Assembly: GCA_030490835.1 (NCBI GenBank)
Contig: CM059973.1
Span: forward strand, 60,082,008 to 60,146,007
Direction of reading: 5' to 3'
DNA from: Annona cherimola
Taxonomy: Eukaryota > Streptophyta > Magnoliopsida > Magnoliales > Annonaceae
DNA length: 64,000 bases
Part shown: positions 1 through 10,620 of the stretch, one piece after another
Position numbering within the stretch: the stretch's first letter is position 1
How the letters are laid out: each line of letters opens with the position of its first letter
Notes under the pieces: generated by a model
What the model saw: the letters and a program-made list of their open reading frames with translations, nothing else
Database searches by the model: none
What the model was told of the DNA's origin: nothing
Made by a program: the position numbers and the translations under genes

Positions 1-2505
1 AATTATTTGCATCATCCCTTAAAAATATCTTTTGAAATCCATGTGCGCAAATACTTTCTTTCCATTCTTGACATAAACCTTTGTGCGTGGGTACGCTAGC
101 CAGGGAACATCTCACATAACATGGTCCAATACGCCGGTTGTCTCCGACTTGGCCTCATCAAGAGGAACCTCTCTTCCTCTTGACGCCTACATGGTTCCTA
201 CATGCATGACTTTTGATTATCCCGACATTATATACCTCTTACACCAGGTGACTTGTCATTCTTATGCAGAGAATTATTTGCACCGTTCATTTAAAAACAT
301 CATTTCAAATCCATGCTTTTCTTTTCAATTCATGTATGAAAATGCAATGCATTCATTTACACATAACATTCCTTTGCCTCCACCTCTGGGGAGGACGCCG
401 TCGGCACACAGCCCATACGACTTGGCAATAGTGAAGGGGGACCCTCTGATCCACTTTCTACCTCCACCAAAGCCTCTTCCTTATACATCATACATGTGTA
501 CATGTCCATGAACATCACATGATATCAATATGCCGGCATGACTTTTCATAAAACCTCATAAACATTCATCATTTCAAAACATTATAGGAATGACCATCCT
601 TAAACACATTTCATAAATACTTGAGAATAAAATCACATTTTCAAAAGGGTTGCTTGCTTACAATAAAACAATAAAATCACATTTTCAAAAGCTTTGCTTG
701 CTTACAATAAAGCAATAAAATCACATTTTCAAAAATCTTGCTTGCTTACCTCCTCAGTCCGTGTCCTCCACCTTTTCCTTTCCTTTTTTTTCCTATACAA
801 GGAAAATGGATATTTTATCCATCCATTCTATGTTTACTTTCCATGCTTGCTTTATAACCTTTCATTACCTCATTCCCATAGAGGTTAATCGTATAAAGAT
901 ACTTAGTCATTACTCATTTATATGGATTTTTATCCATAAATCCTTTACAAATTCCATCGTTCATAATTACTGTTCATGTCACTGTAGCAGATTACTGTTC
1001 ACCATCACTGTTCAAGTTACTGTTCACCCGTGGTTACTGTTCACAGCAACGTGGGTTAGTGTTCATGGGTTCCAAAAATTGACATTTTTCCCAAAAATAA
1101 AAAATACCATGACATAGCTTATGCTTAGTATATCATGGGAAATTCATGAATTATGAATTTATCATCATTAACTTGGCTAAATAAATCATTTTCTCCATGT
1201 ACTAAAAATCATTATAAATTCACTTAAGCATAATCCTTAATTCCAAAAATCATGAAATTAATATATCATCATTCCAACATCATATTTATCATAATCATAC
1301 ATCCCAAATCATCATTTATCAAATTTGGAGTATTATTTCCACATATCATACGCTATCTTCCCGAATGCTCCATCTTTGCTCCAAATTTTCGATGTTTCGG
1401 CATAATTTCAATTAAGCATTATATCTATACTTATTTTCTCATGCTTAGGCATTATATAAGCATGGTTTTGCCTTATTTAACATCCAAAAGAAATTTGGGA
1501 AGAAATTGCTTACCCGAAGTGGAGAACTCCTCATTTCCTTCCCATTTTCTCTCTCTAACTTCCTCCTTTTCTTTCTCCTCAAGGCTAAAACGTGGTGGGG
1601 GTGAAAAAATGCTCAAATGGAGCTGGGATGAAGTGCCTTGGACGTTCACCCCTGCCCCCTATTTATACTTTTTGATTTTTCATCAAATTGGAATTTACCC
1701 CCCTTGCTTGAGGTATTAAATTATAAATGTATTTTTTTCTAATTTCCAAAAGGTGCTTTGAGCCATGTGCAGCCACCCTAGCTACTGTTCACGCCTCCCC
1801 TATGGCAGCCCTATTTTTTGTAGCTTTTTTAATTTATTAAAATTATTTAATTTAGGCTAATTCAATCTCATCCATTGATCTTTGATGAGGATGGATTTGG
1901 GCCATTGGATTTGGGCCCAAAAGTCCAAGCTCCAGCAGCTTTTCATTAATTACTCATCTCTTTAATTAATTAAAATTAATCAAAAGTCAATTCTCATTAA
2001 TGAAAAAGTAAAGCTACTTTTTCATTTTCAAATGACGTTGAATCTTGACCCTTGATTTGTGATTTTCATCACATCTTGGACCATTCATCATGTCCATCAT
2101 CACATCTTAGCCACCCATAAAAAATTTCATCTCAATCCGATGTCGGGATTGCAAGATATGAATTTTTCTTCATTTTCTTCCAAAAATCAATTAAAAATCC
2201 GAAAATAATAAAAAATTCCAAAAGTGGCTATTTTGTCCTTTTGTGGGAAGCTTCCTTTTTTGTCTTTTATGATTAAGTTAATCCAAAGTGATTAACTTAA
2301 TATATTCCTTAATCCCACATTTACTATTCACGTTTCACTATTCACGTACACTATTCACGTGCACTATTCATCCGAATTTCATGCATAATTATTTTAACCT
2401 TCATTTCCATATATTTCATATCCATCAATATATATTTCTCAAATATATTACCTAGGGTTCACAACCCTAAAGTTTTGTACACGTCTAAAAGATCGGGGTT
2501 CCACA
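1..2505 (-). repeat. 3' LTR of L1 (partial, cut by window start)
   Basis: Matches 4106-6593 almost base for base. In element orientation it begins at 2505 with TGTGGAACCCC and runs leftward out of the window. The main length difference from the other LTR is 17-18 bp near 1030, where one more ACTGTTCAC-type unit is present. Open frames here are duplicated in the other LTR and resemble no protein family I know, so I treat them as chance. Confidence 0.9.
1660..1668 (-). promoter_or_regulatory. TATA box in L1 3' LTR
   Basis: On the minus strand the sequence is TATAAATAG, followed by a G-rich stretch, about 840 bp into the LTR. This marks the U3/R border region. The same box is at 5748-5756 in the other LTR. 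Confidence 0.5.
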
Positions 2506-2520
2506 ATCCTCCCCCCCTTA
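2506..2520 (-). other. Polypurine tract of L1
   Basis: Minus-strand TAAGGGGGGGAGGAT lies directly upstream of the 3' LTR start TGTGG, where plus-strand DNA priming is expected. Just before it is a GTTTCGGGACGAAAC motif (about 2530), which resembles the GTTTCGAGGACGAAAC that follows the pol stop in G2. Confidence 0.75.
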
Positions 2521-3215
2521 CATTAGGTTTCGTCCCGAAACCTGTCTTTTTCCATCACGCTTTTGCTGCGCAATTTTCATCTCATCAATCATCAATCATC
2601 AACCATCTCCAATAAAGAGCTCGGTATCCACTGCTCTCATATATGTCTAAAATTAATTTTATAGCAAAGATTATCTTTGCATCATAACATCATTAATCTT
2701 TTTCAAAAGTCAGAAGAGACTTTTGCTAACTTTCTATTTTGTATGGAAGAAATTCCTTCCTCTTCCTTGCCTATCTTTAAATATATTGAGTTTGGAAAAT
2801 AATTCCAAAAAATTTCCTTTTCTTCTTCAATCTGTGACATTACAATTCTATATCATGATAGATAAATATCATGATGTACATTTACCTCTCAATCATTGCT
2901 ATGATATAACTTCCCGTGGTATCATACCTTTTCTTTCTTTTCGTTGTGCTCCTTCTATACTCATCTACCATTCCTTGATATGATACCATTCTTATCTCAT
3001 CATAAAAATATCATAGCCTCATAAATATAGACATTATCTTTGCCTATCCATCAATTCATATTCTAATACCAACTTTTGTGGTATTATTCCTTTCCTATCA
3101 CCCATAATTTTTCCCTTTCCATATCTAATTATCAATCCTTGTTCTAGTATCACACTCTGTGATATCAGACCTATCCTTTCAACATCATTTATTTTCTCCT
3201 TCTCCCGCCTATTTA

Positions 3216-3236
3216 CCAATCCTTGCTCTGATACCA
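3216..3236 (-). other. Primer-binding site of L1 (initiator Met-tRNA type)
   Basis: Minus strand reads TGGTATCAGAGCAAGG, complementary to the 3' end of plant initiator Met tRNA, five bases inside the LTR end GGCGCCACA. This fixes the element on the minus strand. Confidence 0.85.
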
Positions 3237-3670
3237 ATTTCTGTGGCGCCCCGAACCGAGGCGTCCACATAGTCCTTACTCCAAGATCTTGTTGATTGGT
3301 AAGTGTGAATCAGGATTGTTGCCCTGATCACGCGGCGGGTTCTTAATTGGATCTCGTCCAATTTTTTTTTTCATTTCTTTTTCTTTCATCATATAAACAT
3401 ATACTCATCATCATTCATAATGGACTTATTCATAACATCATAAATCATCAACTTCTCATATTATTCATCACTTCATAATTTCATACAACCTATGCCATTT
3501 TCATCATATCCCATTAGGGAATCTGTTCATACAAAAATCTACTAACCTTTGTAGATTCTTCTTTTCTTTTAGCAACTCGTGCCCTTCATTTCTTGTCTTT
3601 CCCTACACCTGTCTGAGGTTGGGAAAACAAAACATGAGTCGAAACTCAATAAGCAAGCATTTTTCATTTT

Positions 3671-3868
3671 AAATGCATTCCTCTCCATTAGATAGAAGAC
3701 ACTTACCAAGTGATCAACTACCAACGGAATAGAAACCTTTTCGTAAACCATATTTCGAAACCTTTCATAAACCATTCATGTAAATCATTCGTAAATGCAT
3801 TTCTCTCCATTCGATAGGAGACACTTAGCAAGTGATCAACTATCAATGGAATAGAAAACTTTTCATAA
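3671..3868 (-). repeat. Tandem repeat, 122-bp unit, in L1 LTR
   Basis: Two copies begin at 3671 and 3793 with AAATGCATTCCTCTCCATT-type sequence and continue through AAGTGATCAACTA. Copies differ at several positions. Confidence 0.8.
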
Positions 3869-3873
3869 ACATT

Positions 3874-4415
3874 GGATGTGCAAATGCTTCCTTTCCACTC
3901 CTGACATAAACCTTCGTGTGCGGGTACGCTAGCTCAGGGAACATCTCACATAACATGGTCCAATACGCCGGCTGTCTCCGACTTGGCCTCATCAAGAGGA
4001 ACCTCTCTTCCTCTTGACGCCTACATGGTTCCTACATGCATGACTTTTGATTTTCCCAGCATTATATACCTTTTACACCAGGTGGCTTGTTATTCTCATG
4101 TAGAGAATTATTTGCATCATCCCTTAAAAATATCTTTTGAAATCCATGTGCGCAAATACTTTCTTTCCATTCTTGACATAAACCTTTGTGCGTGGGTACG
4201 CTAGCCAGGGAACATCTCACATAACATGGTCCAATACGCCGGCTGTCTCCGACTTGGCCTCATCAAGAGGAACCTCTCTTCCTCTTGACGCCTACATGGT
4301 TCCTACATGCATGACTTTTGATTATCCCGACATTATATACCTCTTACACCAGGTGACTTGTCATTCTTATGCAGAGAATTATTTGCACCGTTCATTTAAA
4401 AACATCATTTCAAAT
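3874..4415 (-). repeat. 271-bp direct duplication in L1 LTR
   Basis: Units 3874-4144 and 4145-4415 share a long stretch including TACGCTAGC and the GGTCCAATACGCCGGCTG region. The second unit recurs at the start of the window in the partial LTR. Confidence 0.85.
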
Positions 4416-4734
4416 CCATGCTTTTCTTTTCAATTCATGTATGAAAATGCAATGCATTCATTTACACATAACATTCCTTTGCCTCCACCTCTGGGGAGGA
4501 CGCCGTCGGCACACAGCCCATACGACTTGGCAATAGTGAAGGGGGACCCTCTGATCCACTTTCTACCTCCACCAAAGCCTCTTCCTTATACATCATACAT
4601 GTGTACATGTCCATGAACATCACATGATATCAATATGCCGGCATGACTTTTCATAAAACCTCATAAACATTCATCATTTCAAAACATTATAGGAATGACC
4701 ATCCTTAAACACATTTCATAAATACTTGAGAATA

Positions 4735-4858
4735 AAATCACATTTTCAAAAGGGTTGCTTGCTTACAATAAAACAATAAAATCACATTTTCAAAAGCTTT
4801 GCTTGCTTACAATAAAGCAATAAAATCACATTTTCAAAAATCTTGCTTGCTTACCTCC
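4735..4858 (-). repeat. 45-bp repeats with splice-donor-like GTAAGCAAGC
   Basis: About 2.7 copies, each with AATCACATTTTCAAAAG followed by GCTTGCTTAC. On the element strand each unit carries GTAAGCAAGC. A similar sequence is at 44127-44190 in S1. Confidence 0.75.
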
Positions 4859-5747
4859 TCAGTCCGTGTCCTCCACCTTTTCCTTTCCTTTTTTTTCCTA
4901 TACAAGGAAAATGGATATTTTATCCATCCATTCTATGTTTACTTTCCATGCTTGCTTTATAACCTTTCATTACCTCATTCCCATAGAGGTTAATCGTATA
5001 AAGATACTTAGTCATTACTCATTTATATGGATTTTTATCCATAAATCCTTTACAAATTCCATCGTTCATAATTACTGTTCATGTCACTGTAGCAGATTAC
5101 TGTTCACCATCACTGTTCAAGTTACTGTTCACAGCAACGTGGGTTACTGTTCATGGGTTCCAAAAATTGACATTTTTCCCAAAAATAAAAAATACCATGA
5201 CATAGCTTATGCTTAGTATATCATGGGAAATTCATGAATTATGAATTTATCATCATTAACTTGGCTAAATAAATTATTTTCTCCATGTACTAAAAATCAT
5301 TATAAATTCACTTAAGCATAATCCTTAATTCCAAAAATCATGAAATTAATATATCATCATTCCAACATCATATTTATCATAATCATACATCCCAAATCAT
5401 CATTTATCAAATTTGGAGCATTATTTCCACATATCATACGCTATCTTCCCGAATGCTCCATCTTTGCTCCAAATTTTCGATGTTTCGGCATAATTTCAAT
5501 TAAGCATTATATCTATACTTATTTTCTCATGCTTAGGCATTATCTAAGCATGGTTTTGCCTTATTTAACATCCAAAAGAAATTTGGGAAGAAATTGCTTA
5601 CCCGAAGTGGAGAACTCCTCATTTCCTTCCCATTTTCTCTCTCTAACTTCCTCCTTTTCTTTCTCCTCAAGGCTAAAACGTGGTGGGGGTGAAAAAATGC
5701 TCAAATGGAGCTGGGATGAAGTGCCTTGGACGTTCACCCCTGCCCCC

Positions 5748-5756
5748 TATTTATAC
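5748..5756 (-). promoter_or_regulatory. TATA box in L1 5' LTR
   Basis: Minus-strand TATAAATAG followed by GGGGCAGGGG. It is the best candidate core promoter for L1 transcription. Confidence 0.55.
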
Positions 5757-6593
5757 TTTTTGATTTTTCATCAAATTGGAATTTACCCCCCTTGCTTGAG
5801 GTATTAAATTATAAATGTATTTTTTTCTAATTTCCAAAAGGTGCTTTGAGCCATGTGCAGCCACCCTAGCTACTGTTCACGCCTCCCCTATGGCAGCCCT
5901 ATTTTTTGTAGCTTTTTTAATTTATTAAAATTATTTAATTTAGGCTAATTCAATCTCATCCATTGATCTTTGATGAGGATGGATTTGGGCCATTGGATTT
6001 GGGCCCAAAAGTCCAAGCTCCAGCAGCTTTTCATTAATTACTCATCTCTTTAATTAATTAAAATTAATCAAAAGTCAATTCTCATTAATGAAAAAGTAAA
6101 GCTACTTTTTCATTTTCAAATGACGTTGAATCTTGACCCTTGATTTGTGATTTTCATCACATCTTGGACCATTCATCATGTCCATCATCACATCTTAGCC
6201 ACCCATAAAAAATTTCATCTCAATCCGATGTCGGGATTGCAAGATATGAATTTTTCTTCATTTTCTTCCAAAAATCAATTAAAAATCCGAAAATAATAAA
6301 AAATTCCAAAAGTGGCTATTTTGTCCTTTTGTGGGAAGCTTCCTTTTTTGTCTTTTATGATTAAGTTAATCCAAAGTGATTAACTTAATATATTCCTTAA
6401 TCCCACATTTACTATTCACGTTTCACTATTCACGTACACTATTCACGTGCACTATTCATCCGAATTTCATGCATAATTATTTTAACCTTCATTTCCATAT
6501 ATTTCATATCCATCAATATATATTTCTCAAATATATTACCTAGGGTTTACAACCCTAAAGTTTTGTACACGTCTAAAAGATCGGGGTTCCACA

Positions 6594-8190
6594 ACTCAGT
6601 AAGATTTTACTCTTATATTTAGATATAATTCCTTGTGAGCACCCCTTCAGCTTATTTGCCATGATCTTTGAGACAATTTTGTATAGAACAATATATAAAC
6701 TAATAGGCCAAAAGTTCAAAACCTTATTTGGCCTCATTTCATTTTTAATTAAAATGATATTAGTGCAATTGATGTCTCTTATCATGTTTACTTACAAAGA
6801 TTTTGAACTCACATCCATAAACTGTTTGCATGAGCTAAAGATTTTATCACACACGATGTTCAAATAATGTTGAAAAAGCACTGCACTCATGCCATCCGAA
6901 CCTAGTGATTTAGATGGATTCACTTTTTTGATGGCTTGCCCCACATCCATTCTTGAAAGGGCACCACCAATTTTTGATAATTTGCCTCATTAATTTTAGC
7001 CTATATCTTTTCCACCACTTATAATTGACTTTTGACTTCTTTGTCCTTTTGATTTAAATAGCTATTTGAAGTACGTTACTACCAACCCCTCTAGCTTTTC
7101 TTATTCCTAGATAGCTTGTTCATTCTCCTCATTTAGATTTTCAATTCTATTCTTTCTTATTGTACTATTTTTTGTATTGTGAAAAAATACTGTATTTTGG
7201 TCCTCATATTGGAGCCAATGGATCCTTGATTGTTGGTGCCACATGTTTTCTTTGTCTTCCATAAGAGAATTAAGTTTTCTGTGTTGATTCTCTGTCTCTT
7301 TATCTCTTTCATCAATGGATTTCAATAAACTCAGCTGGTTTAATAACACTTGTAGCTGATGAATTAATTCGGAAAAATTTTCCCCGCATTCACAATTCCA
7401 ACTAATGAACTTCTTTCCACATTTATCTCTTTTTTGCTTTTACCTGTTGAAGGCTGATTCACCTTTAAAATACCTTATATCAAAATGCATGCAGGGGTTT
7501 CTTGCCATTTTCTTTTGACTTTAGTAGAGGGAGAAGTGGGTAATGACGAGAAATTACTGTAACTTTGTAGTGGAGGTTTGCATTTCAACATATGTCTAAT
7601 TAGTGTGATGTTACAAGAACTTTGTCAAGATTGGCTTCAACCATATCAAGTCCTCGTTTATTCTTTGTCTATGTGTATTTGTATCCTACAAAGCCCAAGT
7701 CAAGAGAATCACAATCATTAATGGCTTCTTAGAATTGAGCCATCTGTGAATCAACTCTCATATGTAGGTTGTTCTACTTTGAGAAGCCAGTTACCTCATT
7801 AAAATCTTCCAACATCAATGATTGTTTCAAATTTTGATCGCATAGGTGCCTCGTTAGTCTCCTTATCTCCCACATACAGTTTACTTCTATAGATCCATGC
7901 ATTTCGTTAGCCTCTAGTTATGTCTTGTGCATGATCTAATATGTATGCTAATATGATTTGCTAAGGAGTTGATGGACACATTAGTTTCAGCATTCCGCAA
8001 CAAAGCTAACTCACCTAAAATAATGATCAAAATGCAACTTTCTCACAAATTCCATCTCCCATTTTCGTTTTAGATATAGACACCCCCTTGGAATCTTGTT
8101 TCTTAACTAAATACGAAAGATTTCAAATTGTACATATGTTCCGATATCCATGACAATTCCAAGCAATAATTGACATTTAATCATGACAAG
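6594..8190 (-). pseudogene. LINE-A ORF2 remnant: endonuclease and N-terminal RT
   Basis: ORF2 of plant LINEs encodes an AP-type endonuclease and a reverse transcriptase used for target-primed integration. Minus-strand frames here show AWNCHG near 8175 (the endonuclease start), then a linker with HWLQYEDQNTVFFH (within 7107-7349; family form close to WLKEGDRNTKFFH), then FWPISLYIVLYKIVSK and MANKLK (within 6593-6785), the RT fingers motif. The YADD block and downstream domains are absent because the L1 LTR interrupts the gene. Stops and shifts separate these pieces, so no functional protein is possible. Confidence 0.7.
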
Positions 8191-8199
8191 GTTGAGAAT

Positions 8200-10550
8200 T
8201 CATCTTAGCTACTGCATCATAAAGAACTAACACCCTCTCTGCTTCTTCAAGCTCCCATTTAGTCTACTTCAAAGATCCCAACTTGTTATTTGTACATAGG
8301 GATTCCATGTCTTCAAGTACCTTCCTTACCTTTGATGAAATTATTGCATGTAGGTTTGTTAGGTCCTCCCCTTATTTCCTTTCACCCTATTGTTCTAAAT
8401 GCAACTCCACGTTCTACGTTGATTCTCTATCCAACATGGTCCACTCCCCATATTCAGTCATTTCCAATTGACAACAGTGTTAATGGGGCTTGATTGACTC
8501 TCACGTTGTTGGGGAATACCTTTTCATGTGTGTACTTGATGTAGGTCTGCTAGCTTTCTATAGTTCATAGAAGATGGTTTAACTGCTGTCTTAGTGGGCC
8601 CTTGCCTTGGTGCTTGCCGCTTATCGTCTTTGATCTTATTGTTGTGTTCGTTCTCAGGAGCCTTTTCAAATTCTTAATGGAACCTAGTGTTCGTTGGATG
8701 GGCAACTTGTGCTAAGCAAGCCTTTCCTAAATGTTGGGGAATCAATAAAAGAGTGTAGTAGATGCTCTAACCCTGTCACACACACACAAACCCCCCCCAT
8801 TGTCTACATCCTTTTGATATGAAATTGGTGTTTCACTATTCTAACCAATTGGGGGGGGTGGTATTATACCCTTTTTATGATCCCTATCTCTATTCGTCTT
8901 TAATTTTGGGTGGTCCCGGATATTCTTATTAGGTGAGTTTAATGCTTGACCTCCTACTACTTTTAGGTGGCGGCCTCATAATTTAACTACCTATTGCACT
9001 CAACATCTTTGATATCTTCTTCTACTCTCCTCCTACCTTCATTCATTGGTCCCTCTTTATTGACCACTTGCCTTAGCTTATTGGTTTTTAATCCCTTTGT
9101 ATCCCCACTATTGTGTTCCCAACTTTTCCTAGCATCACTAGGTTTCAATAATCTACCTACCCTCTCTCCATGTGCTATCTTTCATCAAGTTTAATGACTG
9201 GCCTTTTTTTCCTCTTGTCCTTAGCTTGCTTTATGTCCCACCTCTAGAGTCACTGTACTATGATCACAAATTCGAGATCCTAATGGTGTCTGTTGACCAT
9301 TCCTTTTTAATAGATATCTTTATTTTTATGCCCATACTCATATTTCCTCTTTAACAGATACCCTTGGTTTTATGTCCATACTCATCTTTTCTCTCCTTTC
9401 TACGATTTACTTCTTCCCCTTGCTATTAATTATAGACTTTGTTTGAGTTTGTCATTGGTAGCTTCACTCTCTTCTTCTTATTTTGAAACCCACTATCCTT
9501 TACCATGGCCTCATTTGTGTTAGGTCCTCCTACATTTTCCCTTACATCTCCTCCTCCCTTTCCACTAATTCGTGTCTTTTTTTTTGTCCTCGTTCTTTTT
9601 TGTTTGTTGTGTCTATGGCTGCCCATCCATTCTCCAACCCTGCTTCTTCTAGAACTGGTTTAGTGTTTGAAGGCTTCTCAATCACATATTTTTTGGTTCT
9701 ACTCAATTATTCGTGGCTTAGTCTCCTCTTAAGCCTTGCACCTTTAACCCTACTCACAAACGACATTCATATGACATTTCTTTCTCTCTAAGCTCCTTCC
9801 CTACTTATTTTAGTTGCTCGTGCTCCTTGTGGGCATGCCCCATCAGCCCACAATAGTAGCAAAATAGTGGTAGCTTCTCATATTAAAAACTAAGCCATTT
9901 CATCCCGTCTACTCCACATTAAATGAAGATGCCTCTCCTTAATAGTTTTGTAAGATTCATCTTTATTTTAACCTTTAATATATGTTTTGTAACCATAATT
10001 TTTAAATAGGCCTTGAAAGATTTCCCTACCATGGATTTGAAATTTTCATTCTCTAATAGAAAAGGAATGTTGTTGATAAGTAGCTAAATGGGGGTCTTCG
10101 TCGGAGAGATGTCTAAGGCATTGATGGGGAGGATTAGTTCTTCAAACATGATAATATGCCTATCGAATAGCCAGGTCATCCTGATAATACTTGTATCTTG
10201 TAACTTTCGGCTTCAAACGTGACAAAGTAGAGATTCTTTTTAATGTATGTGAAGGAAAATGAAAACAAACCTCTGGTTTTCCAAATTCTTCTCATCATGA
10301 ATTTAAAAATCTCTTTGTTACAGCTCCTCGTAGCTCATATCAAGCAAAGTGTCGATTTTACTCCCGGATCAACTAGCTTAAATTAATCCTTCCCAATCAC
10401 TAGTTTTTGGATCTCCTTAAGTAATAGATCCTCCTCGTTAGTGGCCATTCTCTCTCAAAATTGTGGTTATTTGATAAAGAATCTTCCCCTTCACCATCTT
10501 CCTTGACTAGATTTAGCCTTTGTACTATTCATATTAGCTCCCATTTTCCA
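8200..10550 (-). pseudogene. LINE-A ORF1 remnant (gag-like, zinc knuckle)
   Basis: Plant LINE ORF1 proteins bind RNA and usually end in a CCHC knuckle. On the minus strand near 9870-9805 I read FCYYCGLMGHAHKEH, spaced C-x2-C-x4-H-x4-H; the last ligand is His instead of Cys. A possible start ATG lies near 10545. Minus-strand 9626-9426 is lysine-rich, as expected for ORF1 tails. Many stops are present. The assignment rests on the knuckle and on position upstream of the endonuclease. Confidence 0.5.
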
Positions 10551-10620
10551 TCCACCTCTTCCTGCGTGCGAAAATATTTTGCCAAAGCACAGCTGCACGA
10601 TGGAGGATAGTAAACTTTGT

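Larger units (their letters stand above)
2506..3241 (-). mobile_element. Interior of L1, non-coding
   Basis: The 736 bp between polypurine tract and primer site carry no gag, protease or RT motif in any frame. The short frames present (2723-2983 plus, 3034-3270 minus) have no recognisable domain. The primer-site end and the GTTTCGGGACGAAAC end are both kept, so the interior looks like a deletion derivative of a gypsy element that retained its replication signals. Confidence 0.75.
1..6593 (-). mobile_element. L1: young non-autonomous LTR retrotransposon (large LTRs, tiny interior)
   Basis: Two nearly identical direct repeats (1-2505 and the matching part of 3242-6593) flank a 736-bp interior. 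Read on the minus strand, the right repeat is the 5' LTR, followed by a Met-tRNA-type primer-binding site; the interior ends in a G-rich polypurine tract next to the left repeat, the 3' LTR. LTR ends in element sense are TGTGGAACCCC and GGCGCCACA. The left LTR starts roughly 860 bp before the window, so the target-site duplication cannot be checked. The interior has no gag or pol, so the element would need proteins supplied in trans (inference). In the shared part the LTRs differ by about six substitutions and one 17-18 bp indel, so insertion was recent. It sits in LINE-A. Confidence 0.88.
3242..6593 (-). repeat. 5' LTR of L1, 3352 bp
   Basis: Complete LTR. Element sense runs from 6593 (TGTGGAACCCC) to 3242 (GGCGCCACA). 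TATA box at 5748-5756 gives a U3 of about 840 bp and an unusually long R-U5 of about 2.5 kb. It holds a 122-bp partial tandem repeat (3671-3868), a 271-bp duplication (3874-4415), a 45-bp repeat (4735-4858) and ACTGTTCA-type arrays (about 5070-5155 and 6410-6460). Its last 150 bp resemble the ends of S1 and S3, so the three are one family. Confidence 0.9.
6594..10620 (-). mobile_element. LINE-A: decayed L1-type LINE, cut by L1 insertion
   Basis: Read on the minus strand this segment has, in order, an ORF1-like region with a zinc-knuckle motif, an endonuclease start near 8180, the endonuclease-RT linker near 7350-7107, and the first RT motifs up to 6594. The rest of RT and the 3' end are missing because the L1 LTR begins here. 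Many stops and frameshifts are present. The 5' end is approximate. Confidence 0.7.

Noticed and set aside
83..511. 142-codon frame, also at 4188-4616
   Set aside because: It lies in the two L1 LTRs on the non-element strand; identity reflects LTR duplication, not coding.
1252..1719. 155-codon frame, also at 5340-5807
   Set aside because: Again duplicated LTR sequence, spans the TATA box on the other strand and has no recognisable domain.
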